Below, one piece after another: positions 35,665 to 47,600 of a stretch of DNA of 64,000 nucleotides. Every line of letters begins with the position of its first letter. Position 1 is the stretch's first letter. The DNA is from Branchiostoma floridae (taxonomy: Eukaryota > Chordata > Leptocardii > Amphioxiformes > Branchiostomatidae): positions 669,199 to 733,198 of the forward strand of contig NW_023365730.1 of assembly GCF_000003815.2 (NCBI RefSeq), written 5' to 3'. The notes beneath the pieces were generated by a model that was not told the DNA's origin, searched no databases, and was given only the letters and a program-made list of their open reading frames with translations. A program made the translations under genes and the position numbers.

Positions 35665-38600
35665 TCACTCCCTGCGGAACAGCTTGATCCTGACCCCGCT
35701 CTCGGGACGAAGGATGAGCTCCCCCAGGGGCTTGAGGTCCTCACGGTTCTGCATGGTCTCGATGCGGAACCGGCGAAAAATGGAGGACAGGATGGCCTTC
35801 TCCTCCATCAGAGCAAACCTCTGACCTGTAAAGNNNNNNNNNNNNNNNNNNNNNNNNNNNNNNNNNNNNNNNNNNNNNNNNNNNNNNNNNNNNNNNNNNN
35901 NNNNNNNNNNNNNNNNNNNNNNNNNNNNNNNNNTCTTTGGTCTATGCACATAATGGGTCTGAACAGCTGCTCAAGACCACACCCTATGGAGAAAATACAC
36001 AAGTGGGGTAGGACGTGCACTTGCCCGAACAGCACTTTCACTTGCCCTGGACAATTATGGGCTAGTGGACATGTCCAACTCTGACATGTAGTCACATAGC
36101 CTTTCTAAGGTTGTAGGGGTACTGTTTTGTCATTCACAATGCTCTTTCAAACTGAATCATGATATATTTTCTCACCGATGCAGTTCCGTGAGCCAGCAGA
36201 GAAGGGGATGTAGGCGTAGGGGTGGCGTCCGGCGCAGTTCTCTGGGAAGAAACGCTCGGGGTCAAACTTCTCAGCGTCGGGCCAGTGGTTGGGGTCGCGG
36301 TGCACGTTGTAGGTGGGAACAATGGCAGTCACTCCCTTGGGCACCTCATATCCACCTGAGGTTAGAGGAAAATGATAAATAATATAGCATGTTAATGACT
36401 TACAACCTACATACATTAAATCTTTGGGTCATTTTAACTTGATATTATGATCAGAGGACTGATCGAAAGCTTGTTGGTAAGCGCTTTATTCTGTACGGAT
36501 TTAAGGTTTAAATTGTAACATAACCTGCATACATGTACATGTAATGGTGATAAACCAGAAGTAAAATCAGAGTGAGATGAAGAAATTACATATACAGAGT
36601 AAATAATGTTTCATTGGATATATTATATAAATTCATGTAAATGTATTATATATACTGGACCATTGCCCTGGACATGGTTTTGGAAATGTGTCTTTCAATT
36701 TTTCTGACGTTTGCAAGCCATGTGTTTCAATAAATAAATTATTGCAAAGCTCTTGTTGATAGTTCCTACATGTACGTACCGATGACACAGTCCTCTGACA
36801 GGGTTCTGGCAAAGAATGGCACGGATGGGTACAGGCGCAAGGCTTCCTAGGGTAAGGGAAGAGACATACATGTTGAAGAGGCAGAAATAAGTGTACAAAA
36901 TGTTAAAACATGTAACACAATCCTTCTTTATCTTGGGTTAATCAGAAAAGTTGGAAACAGCAATCAAAGAGGCTGGTCAACGTTAAAGAAGAAAGCAACA
37001 AGTTTAACTTTAAGACCTTTTTTGGTTGTGCAAGACTGAAGCATCGTGAAATAAATTCCTGTTTATTTCATTTCAGCATTCTTCAAATAGAACAGGATTC
37101 AGGGCAGACTTTCAACAGACTTTGGGTAAGGTTTAAGAATTATGATAGTTGACCAAAATGACTGACCTTGATGCAACATTCCAGGTACTTCATCTCACGA
37201 AGGTCGTCCATGGTCGGCTTCTCGTCAGGGTCACCTGCAGATGGGGGAGGGGTGTGTTTGAGACAAAGATGTCACATATTGGAAGATCAAGTTGTAACGA
37301 GAAGGGAAGTGCAATTTATGAAAAATTCTGCATGAGTTCGGTATTGAATTTTTTTCCATATGCAGTCATAGGTACAATGCACACCTCATACACAAGTCAA
37401 TCGTTTCCTGTAAGTTTTAGGTACACAGGCATGCACAAATTAGTAATGGCCCAGTACATGTGTGTCAAACATATGTCACGTGCGCCCAATGTCATACAAA
37501 AATATTCAAGCTTTTGAGCACATGGCTGCATATTGATAGAATTTGATGTGGAACTCATACGGAAATATACACTCGTGTGAACCCACCCTTTTACTGTGTG
37601 AACCATTTAGAAACATGTTTCATGTTACTCTCTCTTACCACGTGGGATTTCATGAATATCTTTTCAGAGTTGTGTGGACCAAAAAGAGAGAATAATTCCT
37701 GAAAGAACATATTGTGACATACTCATCACTCGATCCATCTCCTCATGCACTCTCTTCTGCACATCAGGGTGGGAACCGATCAGGAAGATGGCCCAGTTGG
37801 CAGCCGCAGCTGTGGTGTCATGGCCCTGGAAAAAGTGCAAAATTTAATTATCACTAATTAAAACCATTTGAGTTTAGCATGTTCAAGAAAACATCAAGAC
37901 TCAATAAAGTGCTAAAAACTAATTAGAAAGCATCTTGATCTTGAAGAAAATGATTCTAACTAACTTAAAGCTAAAGAATTCAAGTGATGTAATAAAAAAG
38001 GTTACTGATATGGGTGGAAATTTTCAATTTTGTTGATGCAGATACATGACATTTCTTTTTATGAACTCTACAACAAACTGCATTGAAATTTGTTGGAGAT
38101 TGTAACTGAAAAAGAAAACTGTCATGAGTGATAGCACTACAATCACTGTCTCACTGCAATACAAACTTGGGTTTTAAGTTTACAGTAAAGTGGCCACTGT
38201 AAAAACTACAAAGTTTAACATAAACCAGCACAAAAATTAAAGTACCTCAAACATGAAGGTGTCCACTTCTTCCTGAATGTCCTCATTGCTGAGTTTCGTC
38301 TCTCCCACGGACGCGTACAGAAGCATGTCCAGGAACGCCAGACGCTTCCTCCCCCCGATGGCAATGGGCTTGTCCGGATCCTCCACGATGTCGAAGGCAT
38401 CCTGTGATTGGCTCTCCAGCTGCTTCTGGAACTGCTCGCTGCGCTCTTTGATGACCTTGAGAGAGAGAGAGGTCAAATAGATACAAATAAAGCATTATTT
38501 TATAAAACATTCGGAATCCTGATTCACTTACAGCCTCTCCAAAAAGCAGACAATTCAAGCAACTGGATATGATTTTGGAAACATGAATGAACTGACGAAA

Positions 38601-41600
38601 CTACTTTCCAAAATCATGCCCAGTTGCTTGAGTAATTGCTTTTTGGCTTATTACCTGGATGCCTAACTTTCATTGATGTACCTACAGCTACTCTGACTTA
38701 CAGTAAAAATGTTTACTTCATAACGCTCTTACAAGGAGACTGATTGCATGCAATTATGTAATAACTAACAGTGACAGTCGCATATTACACACAATTTAGA
38801 CCATATATAGTTGAGTCAAAGACAGAGGGGAGGGCAGCAAATGATGTGGAAGAAAACTTTCATAAGGGACTAAGAAGACTTAAGAAGAAGCAAGAAAGCA
38901 GACACTGGTCAGAAGAGAGTGAAAAGCTGTATGTGGTAATCACTGAACTGTGCAGTGAAGAAGAAATAATTGAGCAAAAACATTCTTAAATTTTCTAACC
39001 TACCGAGCGAGTGAAGTCATGGAGTATCCGGAGAGTTTCCTCAAACTCACGGCCGGGACCGAAACCCTTGTAGATGGGGTCTGACCAGTACCAGGGGGAC
39101 TTCTGACGCACCTGGATTAGATCACTGATCCTGAAAAGGAACAACAATTACAGTTAAATGATGCATAGGACAGACTGCTTATCTCTGTTTCAGTAGCCCT
39201 TGGCCATACAGATTTGTGCAAGCATTAATTCAGCAGGGGCCTAGCCCACTGGTAGTGGTGTGCGTTCAACTGTGTTCAACACCATACTCTTGGGAAAAAA
39301 AAAAACTAAGTGGAGAAAGTAGCATGATTGTACACATTTAAGTCTTTAGTATATCTCAGCCAGGGAACACTCTATGTCACGACTCATGGACTACAAGGCA
39401 AACACTCTACCCACTTGGCCAATGTATCGGTAAACAACAAGTAGAATGTATTAAACTGATCTTGGGAAGGCTTTAATGGATAACAACATTATGGAATATT
39501 GCCTAGTACATGTACCTGTAGATGGCCCTGACGTAGTCGGAGTCTGTGTTCTCCTGGGCATTCAGGGACTGTCCCATGGCAGTTCCTGTGTAATTACAGA
39601 GAAACCTGCTAGGGGGCTGAATTTTTTTTCACACTGCAACAGCAACACATGTGCAGCACAAAGTTAGACCCCATCATTATTGCCCTGAAGAAGGTGACAG
39701 ACACTGAATTGTTGAGTACTGGGTATGAACTCATGTTTTGTCCAAAGAACTTTGGTCCTGACTAAAAGAAAAAAGTGTTACTTTAACTGACCACAGACAC
39801 AATCTATGTGCCTGAATTCAGGAATCAGACCAGGATAAATAAGGTCTAAGATAAACAACAAAAAGTTGAAAAAAAGTAATTTTCACTGACCACAGATGAT
39901 GTCCAGAGCACAGAGAGTGATGAAGGGGAACACATTAAACTCCTCCCCTGTCCCTGCCATCTATTCTTCATGTGTTTTTCCTGTTTCAGTTTCGACTATT
40001 TTTTTTTTTTTTACCAAGACATACCCCATGAAGTAGAGAGAAGCTTCAAGACTCGGTAAATAGTTTCATCAGATTGGTACTAGTACGTCACTAAATAAAG
40101 AGACTCTTTTTTACACAACCATTCGTTTATCCTTATTGACGTTTCGGTGACCCTCTGTCACCTTCTTCAGGGCAATCCTGACCTGTCCTGCGGTACTATG
40201 TGAACCAGTCTCTTAAAATATTCAAGAAGCTTGACTGACCACAGATGATATCCAGGGCACAGAGCGTGATGAAGGGAAACACATCAAACTCCTCTCCTGT
40301 CCCGTCCAACTCTTCTTCATGTGTTTTTCCTGAGTTTCCCCTGAGTTTTAGTTTCAACTACTGAACTGAGTTTTTTTAGATGTTTTTTTTTTTAACCAAG
40401 ACATACACCAGATTGTAAAGAAAAGAAGTGACTTTTACTGACCACAGACGATATCCCGGTCCCAGCCATCTCTTATTGATGTGTTTTTCCTGTGTTTCCC
40501 CTGAGTTTCAGGTTCGACTATTGAAACTGATAGAGGTATTTATCTTTTTTCTTATTTTTTACCAAGACCTACACCAGAAAGTGGAGAAAAGAAGCTTAAG
40601 TTAACTGACCACAGATGATATCCAGAGCACAGAGAGTGATGAAGGGAAACACGTCAAACTCCTCCCCTGTACCCGCCATTTCCTCCAGCTTCCGGACCAT
40701 GATCTCTGATTGGTCGTTGAACTCGTGGAGAAAGTCACCCAGGATCTTGAAGTGGAAGGTCGGGGTGATCAGACGACGACGCGTCTTCCACTTGTCTCCA
40801 GCACTGAGAAAGGCAACAGTGTAAAAACTTATATACTATCATGATATATTGACACACAACACAGGGAGGACCATGCAAATGACAGATCCAGCTGGAGATG
40901 CACACTGTCCAGGCAGCTAAAATCAGGAGAAACCAGACTGACGCGCATGGCAGGAAAAAAGCGGATCCTGTGAAAGGAGCTCTGCAACAGACCTGAGTCA
41001 GCTAACAGATGTGCCCTATATAGCAGAGACTAAATATTATTCTCATATAGGACTGTTTAGCCACAGTCGACGCTATAGGCTGATATCAATTAGGATTTTA
41101 CCATCATGGTCAATTATCAAAGTGGGCTATATAGCCATATGATGACATACAAGTAGGAAATTTATTATTGTTTTTAAACAAATGATTATGGTATAAATCA
41201 TACCATAATCATTTGTTTAAAAACAATAATATATATATATATATATATGTATATGTAAGACTCAAACAGATTATACTTTACAGTACCTGGTGAGAAGCCC
41301 AGTACCCAGCCACGGGTGCAGAAAGTCGTACACAAACGACTTCTCAATGTGTTTGGAGGAACTGAAGAGGACCTAAGGGTGTGCATGGGGGGAAACTAGA
41401 TTTAGATTACACATTTAATCCATGTGGTAGTTTTTTATTAAAAATGGGAGAAATACAACAATCTACAAAAAAATGATCTACAGAATATCAACTTTGTATT
41501 ACGTTATAAATACACAATCATGAAAAAAAAAACATGCAAGCTTATTAGTGAAAGTTTGAATTTGAATACTTCAGATTGTGACCAACTTATACAAAATTGA

Positions 41601-44600
41601 AAAAGCCTACAGCATTCAAGTACTAGTAGTAAAATAGATAGTTTTTAATTGTATTGAAATGCACATATAAAAAGCAATTATCATAGCAAAGAATTAATTG
41701 TGTAAGCAAACAATATTATTAGTCAAGACTCAAGGAAGCTCAAAAGAGAAAAACATTACAAGGAAAAGCAAGAAAGCAAGAAAAGAGCTAGCTCAGGCAT
41801 GCAAAGCAAGTGCAAGTTTTGTTAACTTTTGTCATTTTTTGTTAACTGTAACAGTTGTAATAAAGTGGAATTTGGCCTAAGAGCTGATCATGTGACTGTA
41901 GCTTCTTCAGTTACCATGGTAACAATGGACCAGTCCAGTGGCAGATATCATTTGATTTAGAATTATGCATTCAAAGAAAATTCCAGGTCCTGGAACTAGG
42001 ATGTTGACAAATACTCAGGCTTATAAAAAAAATGACTACTTAGTGTTCAATTATGCCTCAAGTTGTTTGTTGCGTCTTAAGTGAGAGAGATCTACTGAGT
42101 ACTGCAATGTGTACAAAAGTCTTGTAAGTCATGAACGTTTGGTCATGGGCCAGTAGTGGGAAAGTTATTGTGACTGGAACAACAAAACAGTGTTGACTAT
42201 TAATTCAAAATGTACCCATTTGTTTGGACATGCAGTTTCTACTCTTCAGTACAAACCTAGTGTGTGGTGCGTTAGCCACGAGGTGCAACACAAAGAAACA
42301 AACACAATGGCTGGGGGTGGGGGGGCTTGGTGGTGGGAGATAGAGTGTTGGCACTAGAATCTCCAACCAGAGGTTCAGCTCACTATTTGGCTGGTCAGGA
42401 CATGATAAAATGGGGACAAAATAGAAATAAATAAAGCCCAACAAAATACATGTCAAAAAAATAGCCAGAGTCGAACCTCTGCTTGGAGAATAGGCACCTG
42501 TGCATGGGACAGCATTGCAAGTGATGACAAAAACATGATTTGGGTGTACTAGTGACAGCATGTGGAAGCATAAACAATGTTGGATGGAGGGGTTTTGCCA
42601 CACTTTATGTACCTGTGACACTTCTGGATGATGCAAGGCTACCATGGGGTGTGGGCCAATCCACCACCGAAGCACTGGGGCACTGGCATAGGCCTTCCCC
42701 CAGCCAAAAAGCTGAGCAAAAAACTCTGCAAAAAATGCAGGAAAAAAATTTCATCATGGGACTTCATTAAAAATTGTACTGTTTACGATTTCAAGGAACA
42801 CCATGCGTTGTCCCTGGAGCTGCAAGTAATAAATTGAGAAAAAGAGTTTAGAAAATAAAGTGACGTTTCAAAAGGCTTAATGTTCTTTGAAAATTAAGCA
42901 GTTTAGGATTGTGAACCTTCCCTTCATACTTTTTTTTTTAATGTTTACAGGTGTTTTATTTTGTAATTCTAAAATTCATTACCCTGCAAATATGCCTTTT
43001 CATTGTATAACTCCTGTTCTACAATTACATTATTGTTTTGACCGCAAAATTACAAAACACCACGAAAACCTTATTTCTGATAACTTTTAAAGTTACTCCC
43101 GCGAAGTTGGGCCCCTGTAAAAATGTATGAACTTCATCAAAGTTGAATGAGAAAAATCTAAGAGGTGGGAAAAAAGTCTGAGGTTGGAGAGGACAGCAAA
43201 AACAGGTAAAGGTACTTTATGTACATTTGTGGTTCCCATTCTTGGACAGTTTGTTTTTAAAACAAAAGGTTTGCTCTCAGCGATGCCCAGTTTTGTACCT
43301 GTAAGGTTTCGACCTGCAGTAAGCCTATTGTAGCTTGGGGTCCGATCCACAGTCGGAACATTGCAGCATTGTCATGCAAGTAGGCCTGTGCCCAGTTGGT
43401 TAGCTGGGAGAAAAACGCTGCAAGAATAAAAGAAGCGCAGGTTTCAGCAAAAGCAGTTATCTATGGACTGCTTTACACTGGCTAAACAAGACGTCTCAGA
43501 AACGTCTTGGCCCAAGACCCAAGATTTAAGGGTCTCAGGATGGATTCCTGCTGTGCAACTTGAAACAGCTCCAGGAATGATGAGCTCAAATGCTTAGCGG
43601 GAGTGCCAAGATGCTGACAGCAGGAGTGCAATACACTTTTTTTCCTGTGTAAAAAGATGACCATCATGATAACTGCAAAAATTGAGTGGGCCACCGGGAA
43701 ATTTTCGTGACACATGATCAGCTCTTAGAATCTCTTCGACTCTCTACAAGCAGCCCAAACTTTGTACATCAATGCCTGACAAGGCCTGTGCTGCACTCAG
43801 GAAATGCTAGGAGGCGCCACTGCACAGAGCATTACCTCAGCAGTGTCAGGGTGGTGCATCCCAACGACTGGCACTGGACCTAACCACAGTCGCACGAGCC
43901 GTTCATTTTGAAACTGTTGAAGTAATTCAACTGTCAGCTGCTCAAAAAAGTCTGCAAATGCAAGAAAAAGTGGGAAATGCTTTGTGAAAAACCAGACTGC
44001 ATTTAAACTTCCCAGATACTCACTCTCTCTCTCTCTCTTTTTTAGAAAGCTGTAGAAAGTTAGGAAAACGAAAACTGTGCATGGACCTGGGCTGTAAAAA
44101 AAAGTGTGCAAGGGTTAACCTTTTTTTATAGATCTGAATGACGTCCTGCAACGTTCAACCCTCGCAAGACGGGGAACAACGAACGCTAAGCTGAATATAT
44201 AGTGATTTAACAACATGAAGGAATGTCAAATTCCCACTCTAGACTCTGCAGTTCTAGCAAGAACTGATAGGTGTCCTCATATATGTTATGTCCTCATGTA
44301 TCTATACACCTTTCTCACGCACGCGGCGGCCATGATAGATCGAAGGTCAATGAGGCAAACAGACAAAACTTATTTCTAAAATAAGGTCCCATTTAGTTTC
44401 CCCCCAAACCACACAAATTTTCATGACACAACATAGAATAATAAATATTACAAGAAGTGTTATGCACCGAAAGATGTAGCAATTTAGAGTAGTGAAGACT
44501 GACCCCATAGTCCCTTAAGAGATGCAAAATAAAAACATAATAATGCAAATTTTTGACGGATTTGCAGCCATTCACTTATTGGTCGCTTTCCTAATTGGCA

Positions 44601-47600
44601 GGCTATCATTGGTTGAACTGCTAATTATGATGGACAGCCTTCTGTTTGCCACATTGAACTCTTTTTAGATCTATCATGGCCGCAGCGTGAGAAAGGTGTA
44701 TAGATGTGAGAAGAAAAACTAGAGGTTTAAGTATATGGCTTGTGGGCATTGCCATAACCATGGTAACTTGGGGAGTGGGGGACAGCAACTTAAAAATCAG
44801 TAGCTGTTCATGTGTAATAGTGGGGTTCATGGACTGCTAAACTGACCCTGCTACTAGTAAATGGCTGTCGGCCTTTTAGTGTAGTAGTTTAGCCCTGGTA
44901 TGACACAGGTTCAAATCCAGGGAGTCAGGATTTGTTTCTTTCTGGTCCTACTCCTTTCTCACACAAATTGTATGATCAGCTCTTAGAAGTTTTTGTAATG
45001 CGAGGTGCAATGAAAATGCGCCAAAATGGTGATCAAGTCATGCACTATCAATACCATCTCAATTTTCACAAGGTCTTTGAGTTCTAATGAGCGAAGCATA
45101 ATGGAAACTCCCTGTCCTGCACCCAAGAAATGCTAGGCGGCGCTTCTGCACAGGGTGTTACCTCAGCAGCCTCAGGGTGGTGCAGCCCTACAAGTGGCAT
45201 GGGGCCCAACCAGAGGCGCACAGCTCTTTCGTTCTGAAACTCTTGAGCCAGTCCTACCGACAGCTGCTCAAAAAAGTCTGCAAATACAACATGAGAAGAA
45301 AACCTTCTTTTGAGGGGGAACAACAGACAATAAACCAGATAGTAAGTGTGTGTTTGAGTGAAAAAATAATGGGCCGCTGCAATTGTTTCTAATGGTACAG
45401 GTAGCTGTAAAGGAAAGAATGCATCGTCATGTTTTCTAAGTTTCAAGCCAGTGCAGAAACTGGTTGACACTGCTGGTCTGGAAAGGATTTTTTGTGCCAC
45501 TCCCCTGCATTGTACTTTATACCACCAACCAATGATGATGATGATGATGATGGCAATAAAAAAACTGTTACACCGTCACTTACAGTAACTACTACTAGTA
45601 CTAGTACAAATGTTTTTTTATTTTGCTTTGGGGTTCTTACAGTTTTGAGCCTGGATATACTACTAGTACAAAAATGTAGTAGAATTAATGTTCTTTTGCT
45701 TTGAGAAAAAGATTTCTAATTATATCAAAATGGTCCTGAAATACTGCAGTTGCCATGGTAACTGAAGAAAAGTGCTAGGAAGATCTGGTCTTTGTTTCAC
45801 ATGGTAAGGTCTTGCGAAGTTTATTAGTGAGTTAGTCCCAGAATCTTTCACTGGGAAGCCCAAACAGTGGCAACAGACAAGAGCGAAAGAAGTGCAGTAC
45901 CGCTGGGTGGCAGCTAGGTGGCGCCACTACACAGAACGTTACCTCAACAGTTTCTGGGCGGTTCAAACCTATAACCGGTACCGGTCCCAACCAGACCCGC
46001 ACCAGGATATACTGTTTAAACAGCTCGTGACCCACCACACACAGCTGATCAAAAAAATCTGCAAACAAAAATGGGTCATGTGTCAACTGAAGGTGAATCA
46101 TTATGTTGCAGGCCTCGGAGTGTACATGACGCAGTGCAGAGCGTTAGTTCCAGACTGATGACTCGGTTCCTTTACTAGAATTTTGAGGCCTATATTTAGC
46201 CTCATCATGGGTGAATTTTAAATTTCTCAATGTGTTTTTTTTTTTTTTTTGAAACAACAGCTTCATTTTGCCTACCCTTAGCAGTCACCTGTGTTGCAAC
46301 CTAATGGGGGGAGGGAAAGTCATGAAATATGAGAATTTCTAATCCCATAATTTTTTTTGCATACCTGTACCTGCCGTTATATGCCCAGTACATGTAACAA
46401 CTCACTGGTTCAACTTCAGGAAGGAGACGTTTTTTTGCTGTAGAGCACTTTATGTTGCTCCAAATATCTTACCCGTGACAAGCTAATACACATGCAGAAT
46501 TGCCATTTTAAGCCCTGTGTGCAATTATAAACAGACATGGCTGCTTCCAATTCCTTACAAAGCAATATAATAAAACAAGCTGCTAGAGCAGGAAGCTGCC
46601 AGCAGCTTTAAGAAATGTAGAATCAGCAGAAACAGTCAACATCAAGGCAATCAGAGAATTGGCACTGACTTCACCCTCTTTCCCACACCGCTTTGGTGAA
46701 GCAAAAAACAGCTGCCAGGGGGATTTGTGCAAAAGATGGTGCAAAGAGAAATGCAGCAATGCCAATCACATTTTCCACACTGCTGATTTGATTAGATTTT
46801 GAAAAACAGCTTTTCTGAAATGAAAAAGGTGAGTCTGTGTTGCCATGGTTACCTCCGCGGTTTCGGGGCTGCACACGATTACGACCGGCGTAACGCCAAC
46901 CCAGAGTCGCGTAACGGGCGATACGGCCTGCCAGGGGGCGATAATCTCGTACACGGCCTGGTGGAAAAATTCTGTCCCGCAAGCGGATGTTATTTTATTC
47001 GGAATAGCTGATAGCTTCGTTAACAAAGTTGGTAAATCACCTATTTTGCTTTGAAGACTAAGTTAGTAATAAGATTGATCTGAAAAGCCTGGCTACTATC
47101 ACAATTAAAAGTTCAACCAATCATAGCAAAAAAATCAGGGATTGAACCAATGAGTGGCTGCATGTCTGTCAAATATCTGCACATCAATAGATGTCTGATA
47201 TAGTGATAGGCAAAATAAAGTACTGTAAGCAGTTGAGAGACTTTAATAATGGTGTCAGTAAACAAAACTCCTACCGAACATCCTCTATCTTCGAGTAGTA
47301 CCTAACTGATGAAATTATTTTGCTTTTGATTCGAATTCTATGTTTTTATCTACTGATGAAGCGAACACTGGGCTATGGGATCGGTCTGGTTAGGGGGTGG
47401 GGCAGAAAACTCTTACTTACATTATATGTTTATCCTATCTATTCATCTCTTTTAAATTAATTTGGTTAACGAGAAAACAAACATCTCCAGAGCAGCTTAC
47501 AATATCATAGCAAGGATGTTATATAACATCCTTGATAATAGAGAACTTTGAATTTTGCAGGGTGCAAATTTTCAGGTGTGGAATTAAGAATCATATCTGG

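Noticed and set aside
44870-44935. tRNA gene
   Set aside because: A- and B-box-like words are present but the arms do not pair into a cloverleaf. At most a SINE head.
42613-46971. Reading the six P450 exon 2 copies as six separate tandem genes
   Set aside because: Only one exon 1 and one set of exons 3-12 exist in the interval. No extra anchors, heme loops or stop codons were found between copies.
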